Below the pieces are notes generated by a model that was not told the origin of the DNA, did not search any database, and saw only the letters and a list, made by a program, of their open reading frames with translations. Position numbers and translations under genes: made by a program. Below, piece after piece: positions 47,301-58,196 of a DNA stretch of 64,000 nucleotides; positions within the stretch are counted from its first letter, which is position 1, and each line of letters opens with the position of its first letter. The stretch comes from Hofstenia miamia. Lineage: Eukaryota; Xenacoelomorpha; Acoela. Where the stretch lies: the NCBI GenBank assembly GCA_004352715.1, contig SCFE01000016.1, positions 1,909,106-1,973,105 of the forward strand, given 5' to 3'.

Positions 47301-49226
47301 AATATTGTTAACACAGATTTATAGAATTTTGGAAATTTTAAAATAAATCTGAAATTTAAATAACCTCAAGATGGCGTTCTATAAGTAAGCTGAGTTCATC
47401 TGGATGCATTAAAGAGAAATATTTGATGTATTCAGTTGCGTTGATGTCAGTAAGTCTCATAAAATGCTGATAAAATTCGTAAGGCGATGTCAGGTTAGAG
47501 TCTAACCAGAGAGAATTCCCATGTGACTTCCCCAATTTATGCCCATCGGAAGTTGTTAAAAGTGGAAGAGTAATACCAAAAGTCTCGTCACCTGTGACCT
47601 TTTTAATGAGCTCATAACTAAAGGAAAGTGGCAATAGTTATAAATGCATTATCAACGACTCTAGTGAGACATCTTATATAATTATAACCCTATGAAACAG
47701 GGCCACTTAATTATACAAAACATCAAGAATACAATAACGTGAACAGCACATCACAAAAATTATACCCAGTGACAATGTTCCCCATCTGATCACTTCCTCC
47801 AAGCTGAATTTTGACATTGTGTTGTTTGAACAAATGAAGAAAATCAAAAGCTTGAAAAGATTGATACAAAAATTCGGAGAAATTCATCCCTTCAGGAGAA
47901 GCTAAGCGGGTCTTTACACTGGTACGTGACAGTAGCTGTCCCATTCTTAAAGGCCGACCTACAGTTGAAACAAAATCCAAAACATGAAGGTCGTTCCACC
48001 AAGAAGAATTATTGAGAACAGTAAATCTAGAAATCGATCTCGTTATATGGAACAGTCACTAATGTATTATATGGATTCTAATTATAATAATATAATTATA
48101 CCAAAAATATACATTATAAAAAATAAGATACCTTTCATTTACACATTTGAAATGTTGACAATAATTTTGAAAAATTGAATCTATAGATTTGGAAATGCAC
48201 AATGCGTTATGATGAAGATCATCTGAAGATATGGGATTTCTTGTGGATGATCGACCACTGGGATCCCCGACGGCTCCAGTCGCTTCACCTAATTTAAAAC
48301 AAGTGGTTATGTTGGATGATATCATTTATAAATATATAACTATGATCATATATAAGAAACTTAAAATCAACACCTTCCAACCTATTACAAATAGACGACC
48401 AAAGAAAAAGCAATTAGATACTTGATATTTAAGGCCACTAACTAACAAAAAATATGAGCAACAACTGAAAAATTTCATTACTTGCCGACAATTCTTAATC
48501 GAAAAATCGTCTAGATATAAACATCAATTAACATCATAAATAATGAAGGAAGTGCTACCCTTAATAAAAACTACAAGGGGGAGAGAACATTAGCAAGAAA
48601 ATTGTACAAAAAATGCAAGTGCAAAATATAAAACCTCCTGTTTGTATGGACAAGCCAATGTTCAAGTATATTTAAATTCTTATATTTAAACCCAAAACTC
48701 TATTTTAATTGAAAAGTAAGCAAAACACGGATTAGTTTGGGAAAAATTAAATACTATTCTGAAAAATATCAATACTAAAACAAGCTTTATAATTTATAAA
48801 CTAAATGTCATGAAATTGATCTACCATGTAAAAGCCAGCTATACACAACAATTCATTCTTCTAGTAGCAAAAACTCACTAAAAATGAAGGTTCACTGTTT
48901 GCCGGCGTTTTAAATAAAATCAGTCAACTTACGCTGTGTATGTTAAATGTAACAGCAAAAAGCTAAATTAGTAACTTACCTACAAGTGCGTAGCAATGAA
49001 AGCCGAATTGATGAAACCGTAGCAAAGTATTAATGCAAAGAAGATTGCCTATATGCAATGAAGCTGCGGTAGGATCAAAGCCACAATACACACCAACCTT
49101 CAAATCTTTAATGGCAGGCGGAAGTGGATTCGGGAATGTACCACCGAGAAGTCGCCGTGATGCAAGATCTGCATATATAGTTGAAAACGTACGGTGGAAT
49201 GCAAATGCATTCCTAGATGATAACAT
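44362..49226 (-). CDS. YARS2: Mitochondrial tyrosyl-tRNA synthetase, five exons, 439 aa
   Basis: Attaches tyrosine to mitochondrial tRNA-Tyr. Exons: 49226-48980, 48288-48132, 48026-47766, 47617-47365 and 44763-44362; phases 1, 2, 2 and 0 fit and total 1320 nt including TAA. The N-terminus (MLSSRNAFAFHRTF, then RR at 24-25) is basic and lacks early acidic residues, fitting mitochondrial import. Class I signatures: HIGN at 58-61 in DPTAASLHIGNLL, ATGAVGDPSGR, QLGGSDQ at 209-215 and KLGKS (KMSKS loop) at 249-253. The last exon carries the S4-like tRNA-binding domain, ending FGKKKFFIIQWL, near the human ending. Length is close to the human 477 aa. Introns are 691, 105, 148 and 2601 bp; the donor of intron 4 (GAG^GTTATT) is weak. 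An in-frame TAA 12 nt upstream confirms the ATG as the first in-frame start. It follows COPS5 head to tail. Confidence 0.95.
45373..45912 (-). other. Unrecognised coding-like block in YARS2 intron 4
   Basis: This part of the 2.6-kb intron is less AT-rich than its surroundings. The minus strand shows adjoining open pieces in different frames: PLEAFRYNKHLQKLAEEGHQF near 45780-45720, a hydrophobic CLLVAFLIVAAFILGINYQL near 45700-45645, and HKKIQINFFEDLPANLMYEA with SQRVKTAHGAFQNLCVTFAA near 45590-45470. It may be a decayed retrocopy or an unrecognised transposon piece. The plus strand is also open in parts, so coding strand is not certain. Confidence 0.3.
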
Positions 49227-49823
49227 ACTAACAAGGTATTAACTTATTTCCATGCTAAAAATAATCGCTACGATCAACCAACGTTATAGCTGGACGTAAT
49301 ATCATGAAATAATGCAGTAAATTTAAAATTACACAAAATTAATAACAAAATCAGATACCAGGTTTTTGAAAAATCGAACAAAAAACGCAAAAATTTTGTA
49401 GATAACATTAGAATAGCAATGCTCTTTCTGATCTACAGATGTGCCAAAGCAATAAAAAATCACATCTTAGGGTATACATATATTTTAGCCTTATTTTGGA
49501 AAGCGTTTTTACAAACATGTACTTAATCAGACAGACAGGCTTTTTAAATTTGAATTTTCAATTTTTGCGATTCTAACTTTGATTAATAATAATACAGTCT
49601 TTACCCAAAAAAATTAAAAGAAGGGATACTAGAACTTATACAAATTTGCATCATTTTTCTACCAGTTATTAGACATAAATAAAAATTCATAAATATTTAT
49701 TAACCTTTGTCCTCAAAAGTGGATTAAACTCACAATAATTAAAACTGAAAATGAAAAATCATCTATTTTGATAACACTAAATGTAGAAAACTATAATATT
49801 AATATCTTATTGGGTGTTTTGGT
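49227..49823. other. Intergenic spacer COPS5-YARS2
   Basis: The spacer between the COPS5 stop and the YARS2 start must hold the COPS5 3' end and any YARS2 promoter. I see no TATA box that stands out from the AT background and no other gene. The last bases before the YARS2 ATG read CCTTGTTAGT. Confidence 0.4.
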
Positions 49824-49829
49824 TTTATT
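49824..49829 (-). promoter_or_regulatory. AATAAA polyadenylation signal of COPS5
   Basis: AATAAA on the minus strand starts six nucleotides after the COPS5 stop, the same spacing as in YARS2. Confidence 0.55.
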
Positions 49830-49834
49830 TACAT

Positions 49835-51031
49835 TTAAATGACTGAGTTAAATAGTTTTTCTTTGATTAATTGTCCCATTAAACCTTGTAGACATTCGCT
49901 TGTAATGTTGCAACAATCAGCTGTGATTTTAGAAAGTTTTTCTTGGGAGCTATCTTGACCATTTCCAAAACTACGGCCAAATTGATTTTCAGAGTGTTCT
50001 AACTTATCACTGATATCAGCAATTTGTCCTAAAACAAAACTTACAATTTTCTATATAATGCGAAGACATACTTTAATAGAACAGATTACATCATTAGGTA
50101 TTTCAAATAGATACCTGTAGTGTATTGAGAATTAGTTATTAGGGGAGATGAACTCAGAGTATCTAACCAATACCGGTTCCAAAGCAAATCCAAAAGACGT
50201 TTGTCTAGAGAAGACTTGAAATATGACACATCCAAACTGTAATAACTTTTACAATGAACCCCATAATCAGCAATTTTATTAAGGGGTATCGTCTGATATT
50301 CAGAAGGTGGTTCATCAGGAGGTTGATATCCTTTGGGATATGTTCTGAAAGCTCCAAGTGTAACAGCCCCAGAAGACATTGTACGCACCGGATCAATGAC
50401 AATGGCAACAAATGGATCCTAAAAAATATAATCATGGAAAATATATCTACTACATAAAAAAGATTTAAAATACAAATATTGAGAGAACAAAATATGTATT
50501 TACTTGAAATTGCTGATTTGACATTTGCGTGCTGACATCAATCCCAGATAACCAACAACCATACCCAGGGTGAGAGTGATACCAACCTAATACATTTTCT
50601 AAACGCCCAATTCGTTTAGCTTGCTCTACATAGTTCGTCATATATTCATAAGCAGCTGTATGTGCATTAACTCGGGTTTCAGTGCCCTCAACGGGCAAAG
50701 CAAAACAATCCATAACAATCATAGTTTCGCCATCGACCTATGTAAAAAAGCATTTGACAGCAGTTAATAGATATCAATTTACCTTTCCTAAAAGTAGTCC
50801 CATCACTTCTAATGAACCACCGGATCTAGCATGTGTTAACATTTTAAGTAAAGCCAGGGCAGAAATGCGGCAATATGCAAAATAATTAGGTCTAGATGAC
50901 CAAGGTTTTGTGGTTAGAATTTCACGCTGTTGTTCTGCATCGTACTTAAATATATCGTCGATAGTATTTACAGTACTTATAGCATTTTCAGTTTCCCACT
51001 GATGACGAGCAAGTGAACTCCCAGACGCCAT
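49835..51031 (-). CDS. COPS5: COP9 signalosome subunit 5 (CSN5/JAB1), four exons, 326 aa
   Basis: CSN5 is the metalloprotease subunit of the COP9 signalosome and removes NEDD8 from cullin-RING ubiquitin ligases in nucleus and cytosol. Exons: 51031-50783, 50737-50504, 50418-50115 and 50028-49835 (phases 0, 0, 1; 981 nt with stop). The JAMM site is complete: Glu75 in [13 protein letters not shown], and [14 protein letters not shown] with His137, His139, Ser147 and Asp150. Human CSN5 has 334 aa with Glu76, His138, His140 and Asp151, so the alignment is almost gap-free to this point. Later landmarks are [40 protein letters not shown] and [20 protein letters not shown]; the C-terminal helix carries the usual DKLEHSE. 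Introns are only 45, 85 and 86 bp. A strong splice acceptor TTTCAG lies two bases before the ATG. Confidence 0.97.
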
Positions 51032-51033
51032 TT

Positions 51034-51048
51034 CTGAAATTTAAGAAA
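51034..51048 (-). promoter_or_regulatory. Splice acceptor just upstream of the COPS5 start codon
   Basis: The minus strand reads TTTCTTAAATTTCAG, then AA and the ATG. It looks like the acceptors of the internal introns, so the mature mRNA probably gains its 5' end by splicing: either a 5' UTR intron or spliced-leader trans-splicing. The sequence cannot tell which. Confidence 0.45.
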
Positions 51049-51059
51049 CTATTATTAAT

Positions 51060-52465
51060 AAATTTGCACATAAGAAAAACTGCAAATCCATACAAGTAAC
51101 TATCAACATTAAGCAAAATTGTCATTGAAAATTTCTAAATTGTTAAGTTTGTAACTGACAAATGTGGATCATTTCTAAAACGAAAATTTAGCAATGATTA
51201 TAAGAAACACAAAATACTGTTGACAATGATAACCAATATGAAGTGTTTATCTGCATTAGTCATAATCAAGATGTACTAATTGAAATGGGTTTAAGTGTTT
51301 AACTTTCAGGAATAAAAGAAACCTTCGAATCAAACGAATGCAGTATGTCTAGTAATAACCTAAGATTAATTTGATTTAACCATAACAAAATCGTTTATTA
51401 GACTAGTTTTCAAAATTTCCATTGCCTAAGCATAGCGAACAACTTCAATTTTTAAGACTTTTGAATATTGCTTAACCTTATTCGACCTGGGGAGTACTCT
51501 CGATCACATATTGCACATATAATTGGCACTCAAATACTTGTGAAGCTTTCTTAATGAGACTTAGTGACTTTTAATATTAGTGTGAAAAAAATTAATTTAA
51601 CCGTCTATATGTGCATTGGTTAAATTATTACACATTTTGTTTAGATTTTACATGTGCATGTATTTTATATTTTACTATCAAAAAATTATAGAACAACAAA
51701 TAGCACCCAATTTAAATTATGATTATTATTGTCTACAATATTAGCAGATTTATACGCAAATACAGAATATAAATAGTATTTTCAGAAAAATATTATAACC
51801 GATATATACTATTATTGTTAGGAGAAACAAGATAGAATTTTAGAAAACAAACAAGCGGATGCTCTCTTACCTTAATATCCAGAATAAACATTAGCAAATA
51901 AAAAATCAGTCAATCTAATAACGAAACAGAAAGAATATTTTTAACAACGAATATCATCTTCATTAAAGGAAAATCTCTTTATTGTCAGAAAATACAAAAA
52001 ATAGCATTTCAATTACCCAGTCACACCTAATGTACAAATAATTCAATAAATGCAATGTGTATTTTGACTATTTAATAAACCTATTACTCAAAATAAAGAT
52101 TTGCAGAATAGGCTATAAAATAAATCAAACTATTGTTCAATCTACATATACTCCAAAGCGATCAAATAGTAAAAACTTTGAACGCGGTGCAGAAGTTACT
52201 CGATAAAATAAGAACAAACTTTCCTCTTCGGGATCAGTTCTTTCGCTTTGCTCACTCAGCCATCTGCTTCTACTTCATCTTCTGTAACTATCCTCGTTTG
52301 ATTTTTATTCATTTGTATTGTTTTGATTTTGTGGATAATAGTTTTTTATTATTATTTGAAAACACTCTAATTAATCGGTTTAAATGTGTTCCAATAGATT
52401 CAACTGATTTACAGCTAAAAAAATTTTATGTGGTGTCTTACAAGGTTCAATTCTTTGTTAATCAA
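51060..52465. other. Upstream region of COPS5, no gene seen
   Basis: No exon or RNA gene is recognised. Any COPS5 promoter or non-coding first exon should lie here. The plus-strand open frame at 52133-52468 is low-complexity and unlike any family I know. Confidence 0.35.
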
Positions 52466-52469
52466 TAGC

Positions 52470-53249
52470 TTTCTCTAAAAAGAAACCAATTCCTGAGCCT
52501 AGAGGGTAAAAGTTCCGCATCTGCTTCGACAAATCTCGGTGTGCCTCGGGGTATTATATTGGGCCCAATATTGTTCAACATTGTTTACGATGCGCTTCAA
52601 CTCTCTGACGGTACAGGTATCCTGTTTAAATTTGCCGATGATATTACTAGCTGTATTGCAGGGGAAAATGACCTAGAAAACTCTGAATGTGCCATCCGTG
52701 TGAGATAACACAGTGGTGTGCATTAAACAATTTCATCCTATTGAATCTAAATCGCAGTAGCTCATCATTCATTTTCAACGTTTAGACGTTCATCTTAATA
52801 GCATTCAAAATATCGAGAGTAAATATGATCATATTATTGGGTGTAACCATTGACAACAAATTGTATTTCAATGATCATGTTGATAGGCTATCTAAGAAAT
52901 TGATCAGAACTTTCCATTACAAGACAAGACGCTAACAAACTTTATAAAAGTCTTTTCCTGACTCAGCTAAATTATTGCAATTCAGTTTGGGGAGGATTCT
53001 CGACAATTGACTACTTGGATATAATTCACAAGAAATTTAATAAGAGCGGTATCATTGATGACTATCAACCCACAAAAAACTCTGGCTAAGGCGGCTGATG
53101 AGAAGCTCTTTACCAAAATAAGTTCAAAGACCACTCACCCTCTCGCTGATATTATCAAAATGAGAGAAGAGTATGCAGTCACAAGATTGAGAAGCAGCCA
53201 CCCTGGAACTGATATACTCTTCAAAAAAGTTTTTGAAGCTTTTTCATGA
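52470..53249 (+). pseudogene. LINE family B: reverse transcriptase palm to C-terminus, decayed
   Basis: After a start in mid-domain, the frame reads EGKSSASASTNLGVPRGIIL, GPILFNIVYDALQLSDGTGI and the intact motif C FKFADDITSCIAGENDLEN near 52640. A thumb remnant (YWV-PLTTN, FNDHVDRL) follows, then LTQLNYCNSVWGGFSTIDYL and the C-terminal ADEKLFTKISSKTTHPLADI, IKMREEYAVTRLRSSHPGTD with stop at 53247-53249. Several frame changes are needed to link the blocks. The 5' end is truncated just before motif B. Confidence 0.72.
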
Positions 53250-53348
53250 CCGATTCCTCCGCACAGTCTGACTCATTTTACATTTCTCTATGCTATATTC
53301 CAATAGATTAGTCAGACATACATCTGATTACTTAAATATATTGTTTTA

Positions 53349-53885
53349 TTGTTGAATTCGCCATTTAAATTTACAAATAATTACCTTATTCATGCCTCCT
53401 GTTCAACACAAACATTCGATTCTCCCTCAGAACATCGCTATATTTCCTTCAAAAATCCACCCCAATCTCCAAGAAGAAAATCTGACAAACCACGAAGTCA
53501 AGTAAAATCTATCAAACCTGGTACAACCTCATTAATCATTGAAAGCAGCATCCTTCGAAATGTCCGCTAACATAATCTTCTACCTAACCAAACCAAGTCC
53601 ATCCATTCTTATCCTGGTCACAATTCTAGACGTCTTGCTGAAAAGATCTCGCAATATCCAAAAGTTCACGTCAATTCTGTCATTCTAAGCACTGGTCTAA
53701 TCGATGCAATACACTCCACTGATGTTCGAACATTCAAATCAAATATCAATCATCTAGTTGAACAGATTCGTCTTAAATTCTCGCCACGTTTCATCTACTT
53801 CTTAGAAATTACACCAGTCTCCAAATATTCACTCTTACAACAAAATCACGTCATTGATGAATTTAACGAAGTCCTATCACGCGTC
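53349..53885 (+). pseudogene. LINE ORF1-like fragment with SGNH-hydrolase-type domain
   Basis: A basic linker (NPPQSPRRKSDKPRSQVKS) leads to SLIIESSILRNVR, a stop, then SYPGHNSRRLAEKISQYPKV, VILSTGLIDAIHS, FIYFLEITPVSKY and IDEFNEVLSR. The pattern recalls the esterase (SGNH/GDSL) domain found in ORF1 of some CR1/L2-group LINEs, where the first block is GDSILR; here Gly-Asp-Ser has become Glu-Ser-Ser, so the nucleophile Ser remains but the block is altered. It begins 100 bp after the C-terminus of LINE B, in the same direction, as the 5' part of a further element. It is cut at the n at 53886. Confidence 0.5.
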
Positions 53886-53886
53886 N

Positions 53887-54738
53887 TTGCAATTCAGTTT
53901 GGGGAGGATTCTCGACAATTGACTACTTGGATATAATTCACAAGAAATTTAATAAGAGCGGTATCATTGATGACTATCAACCCACAAAAAACTCTGGCTA
54001 AGGCGGCTGATGAGAAGCTCTTTACCAAAATAAGTTCAAAGACCACTCACCCTCTCGCTGATATTATCAAAATGAGAGAAGAGTATGCAGTCACAAGATT
54101 GAGAAGCAGCCACCCTGGAACTGATATACTCTTCAAAAAAGTTTTTGAAGCTTTTTCATGACCGATTCCTCCGCACAGTCTGACTCATTTTACATTTCTC
54201 TATGCTATATTCCAATAGATTAGTCAGACATACATCTGATTACTTAAATATATTGTTTTATTGTTGAATTCGCCATTTAAATTTACAAATAATTACCTTA
54301 TTCATGCCTCCTGTTCAACACAAACATTCGATTCTCCCTCAGAACATCGCTATATTTCCTTCAAAAATCCACCCCAATCTCCAAGAAGAAAATCTGACAA
54401 ACCACGAAGTCAAGTAAAATCTATCAAACCTGGTACAACCTCATTAATCATTGAAAGCAGCATCCTTCGAAATGTCCGCTAACATAATCTTCTACCTAAC
54501 CAAACCAAGTCCATCCATTCTTATCCTGGTCACAATTCTAGACGTCTTGCTGAAAAGATCTCGCAATATCCAAAAGTTCACGTCAATTCTGTCATTCTAA
54601 GCACTGGTCTAATCGATGCAATACACTCCACTGATGTTCGAACATTCAAATCAAATATCAATCATCTAGTCGAACAGATTCGTCTTAAATTCTCGCCACG
54701 TTTCATCTACTTCTTAGAAATTACAACAGTCTCCAAAT
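53887..54738. repeat. 852-bp duplication of 52975-53826 joined by one n
   Basis: The copies match at an offset of 912 with at least two substitutions (tagttg/tagtcg near 53756/54668 and acacca/acaaca near 53815/54727). The second copy repeats the LINE B C-terminus (53967-54161) and the ORF1-like fragment (54261-54482 and beyond), and it is bounded by n at 53886 and 54739. The small differences suggest either two alleles or two genomic copies. Confidence 0.88.
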
Positions 54739-54739
54739 N

Positions 54740-55256
54740 AAATAAAAATTATCTAGTTGAATATCTAAATTATAAAGTCAATGAAATATCTGAACTATGT
54801 AATAATTATAACTCTCTAAATATATTCGGTGACTTTAATATTAATTACTTTAATTCATATGAACGAAATTCTATAAATGAAATGTCTGCCACTTGTAATC
54901 TTCGTTGTGTTAATACAGTTTGTCCAACCCGAATGAACAATTTAATTGATTACTTTTTTACTAATTCTGATGATTCCTTCAAATCCTTAATGTTTGAATC
55001 ATTTAGTGATCAAACACTGTGTACATATATTATTAACAAAACTATTAAAAACAAGCAATTTAAATTCATATATGCAAGGGAATATTTATCTTACTCTGAT
55101 GAAAAAATGGAAAAGGCCCTAAGAAACACCCCATTTAACTATATTTACACGTTAAATTCTGGACCTAAAATGATTAAATACATTGCAAAAGGGTTAAGAT
55201 CAAAGCAATTAAATTTCCTTTGTCAAACACCGACGATAACCAAGTCCGTGAACTAG
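54740..55256 (+). pseudogene. LINE family A: apurinic endonuclease C-terminal remnant
   Basis: The open frame starts at the n junction and reads LVEYLNYKVNEISELCNNYN, SLNIFGDFNIN (the catalytic GDFN block), RCVNTVCPTRMNNLIDYFFT and FESFSDQTLCTYII, where live enzymes have SDH; His is replaced by Gln-Thr here. The N-terminal half of the domain is missing. The frame overlaps the reverse transcriptase frame by 37 nt in a different register, so a frameshift separates the two. Confidence 0.75.
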
Positions 55257-56710
55257 TATCGATTAAGCGAGAATTATTTGATCTTGCGAAGTCCGAGCCG
55301 ACAAAGACTAATTGGACCAATTACGAAAAATCAAAGGAAGTAATTGAGCAATTAAGAACAAAAAATTTATCTAAAGCTCGGCAAAAATTCTTTAATCAAT
55401 TAAACTCTACTCGAGAAAAATGGCGATATGTCCATAAATTTATTAGAAAATCTAAAGGTCTTTCATCTGAAATAAATGAATTAAACATCAATAATATGGC
55501 CGTAACAGACAAAACTCAAATACTAAATCATTTATATTCAACATTCAAAGAACTTGGAAATTTCGACTTTCCACCTTATAAGAAAAAACAAAATTCTGAT
55601 AATGTCAAAAAATCAAAACAATTTTCCTTTACACTTGCTACAATCAATGAATTGAAAAACATTGTTAAGAAACTTGATACCAACAAATCAACCGCTTCTT
55701 ATAACCTCCCATTTTTTATTATTAAACGTTTTTTTCCTATTTTTGGAGAACAATTGTTAATCGCATTTAATCAATGTATTATTGATGGTGAATTTCCAGA
55801 CTTACTAAAAAAATCAGATATAACTCCTATATTTAAAAAAGGTGACAACCTAAACGCAAAAAATTATAGACCCATTTGTATTACACATCCTTTTAGCAAA
55901 CTCTTTGAAAAACTTTGGTATGTTCAAATAAACGCATTCCTAAAATCTGAAAACATCCTATCACATAAACAATTTGGATTTCGCAATGGCCATAGCACCC
56001 AAGACGCAATTCTATCTATTACTCTAATATATCTCATAATAACTGCAGTTGTGTAGCATTATTAGAGTTAAGTAAGGCATTCAATTAAATGAATTTTGAT
56101 ATTTTGCAAGACAAGATTATAAATCATGAACTTCTTAAAAAATAGACAGCAGGCCGTAATATTAAACAGTGAAAATTCAAGTTATATTACTACTGACCAA
56201 GGGGTACCCCAAGGCACTGTACTTGGCCTTATTTTATTTGCATTTTTTGTAAATGATATAATAAAACATGTTAAAAACAGCGACATTTACCAATATGCCG
56301 ACGACGCATGCCTAATAAGTACAGCAAAAAATGCTTTTGATGCTACAAAAACCCTCCAAACAGATGTAGAAAAATTAAACAATTATTTTACAAATAATCA
56401 ACTAAAACTAAATATTGACAAAACTCAATTTATAATTTTTTCACCGAAGGCACAAAAAAATCTAATAAGTGATATAGAACTAAAGATAAATAATGAGCCA
56501 ATAAAGCAAAGTGATTCAGTCAGCTATTTAGGAGTGGAGATAGATAATGAATTAAAATTTGAAAAATTTCTACTGAATAAGATTCAAAAAATAACTGCAG
56601 GCATTAGATATCGTTATCACTTACGCAATGTAATACCAAGCAATTATCATAAACAACTGATAGATTCTTTCTGTTTGTCTCATTTCCAATACTGTTCTTT
56701 TCTTTTAACT
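55220..56710 (+). pseudogene. LINE family A: reverse transcriptase, first part, split by a transposon
   Basis: Two frames make up fingers and palm. The first, to 56056, contains a basic N-terminal linker, LDTNKSTASYNLPFFIIKRF, PDLLKKSDITPIFKKGDNLN, NYRPICITHPFSKLFEKL and KQFGFRNGHSTQDAILSI. A frame change at about 56040 gives CSCVALLELSKAFN, motif A with Glu instead of the catalytic Asp, followed by a stop. The second frame (56126-56710) continues after a deletion with KNRQQAVILN, DQGVPQGTVLGLILF, motif C QYADDACL intact, NNQLKLNIDKTQFIIFSPKA and SYLGVEIDNELKFEKF. It is cut after LLT at 56710 by an inserted element; the rest is at 58197-58640. The copy was therefore already dead or died by several hits. 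Confidence 0.85.
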
Positions 56711-58196
56711 TTTGGCGAACTTGTAGAATAGCGACACGCGGAGCACGCGTAACACGCGGACTAAATAAACAATAATTTAGGGTCAAAAACGATAGGAACA
56801 CAATAAAATACTCAAAAAGTTTAAAATGTAATCGATATAGACCGATACCTTGTCATAATTCAGCACATTTGTAGCAAGCGGTAACACGCGATAGCATGCG
56901 GTATATATTTTAGGAATATAGCAAATAAAACCACGAAGTCATTTAATAATAATTATCTTTAACTAAAAAATAACAAAATATAATCATATAATTAAGCAAA
57001 TCTATAAACTTTAAATTAAGCTTTGATTTTTAGTAAATTTCTTCATTAATGGGAAGGACTTCAGTAAATTTCAGCGAAAACAAATCTCACCGAAAAACAC
57101 TATTACAATTAAAATTGTCATACACTATAAGCGATTATATATTAAAATGATATAAATTGTCAAAAAATTAAATTTGGCTATATATGGGGTGATGGCTTCG
57201 ACAGCATTCGTTACGAGCTTTAATCTTATTCAGAATCTAGCAATAACACTAAACAAAAATTTGATTATTTTATCGACTAAATAGTAAAGCAAACCTTAAT
57301 AAACCTTAGTTGGTAATATAATGAAATGAAAATTGTAGTTAATATTACAATTTTGAAAATCCATATTACTGTATTAATTAATTAAATTGAAATTTACAGC
57401 ATATTTAATATAACTATCAGGGTTTTCGAGTACTCGGAATGTTAAGAATTCAAACTCGAAAAAGCTCGCAAAACTTGATCATAAGAACTCGNNNNNNNNN
57501 NNNNNNNNNNNNNNNNNNNNNNNNNNNNNNNNNNNNNNNNNNNNNNNNNNNNNNNNNNNNNNNNNNNNNNNNNNNNNNNNNNNNNNNNNNNNNNNNNNNN
57601 NNNNNNNNNNNNNNNNNNNNNNNNNNNNNNNNNNNNNNNNNNNNNNNNNNNNNNNNNNNNNNNNNNNNNNNNNNNNNNNNNNNNNNNNNNNNNNNNNNNN
57701 NNNNNNNNNNNNNNNNNNNNNNNNNNNNNNNNNNNNNNNNNNNNNNNNNNNNNNNNNNNNNNNNNNNNNNNNNNNNNNNNNAAAAATTGTGATCAATTGA
57801 ATTCATATGTATTTTGCTTGTAAAAGAGCAAAAATGACAATTGTTATTCCAAATAATGAAGATATTTCACTTAAGATAAAGACTTGATTTAAATCAAAAG
57901 TTTATAGATTTGCTTAATTATACGATTATATTTTGTTATTTTTTAGTTAAAGATAATTATTTGTATATAACTTCGTGGTTTTATATGCTATATTGCTTAA
58001 ATATATACCGCGTGCTATCGCGTGTTACCGCGTGCTACAAATATACTGAATTATGACAAGGTATCGGTCTATATCAATTATATTTTAAACTTTTTGAGTA
58101 TTTTATTGTGTTTCCTATCATTTTTGACCCTAAATTAGTGTTTATTTAGTCCGCGCGTTACGCGTGCTCCGCGTGTCGCTATTCTACAAGCTCGCC
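56711..58196. mobile_element. DNA transposon with ~300-bp inverted repeats and 9-bp target duplication (MULE-like)
   Basis: The left 300 bp and the reverse complement of the right 300 bp agree at about nine positions in ten, starting GGCGAACTTGTAGAATAGCG and GGCGAGCTTGTAGAATAGCG. The element is flanked by the direct repeat CTTTTAACT (56702-56710 and 58197-58205). Removing it plus one repeat copy joins LINE frames SFLLT and LLTNLNSK in register, which confirms the borders. The ends carry clustered CACGCG words (56732-56760, 56883-56905 and mirrored at 58008-58035 and 58152-58177), possible transposase-binding sites. Long inverted repeats with a 9-bp duplication are typical of Mutator-like elements. 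No transposase is visible; 290 n (57492-57781) cover part of the centre. Left end has three extra T. Confidence 0.85.

Noticed and set aside
49033-49242. Plus-strand open frame opposite YARS2 exon 1
   Set aside because: Antisense shadow of a conserved exon.
50254-50457. Plus-strand and third-frame open frames over COPS5 exon 3
   Set aside because: Shadows of the COPS5 frame, which carries the conserved protein.
57439-57806. Open frames around 57.5 kb
   Set aside because: They run through 290 n inside the inverted-repeat transposon.
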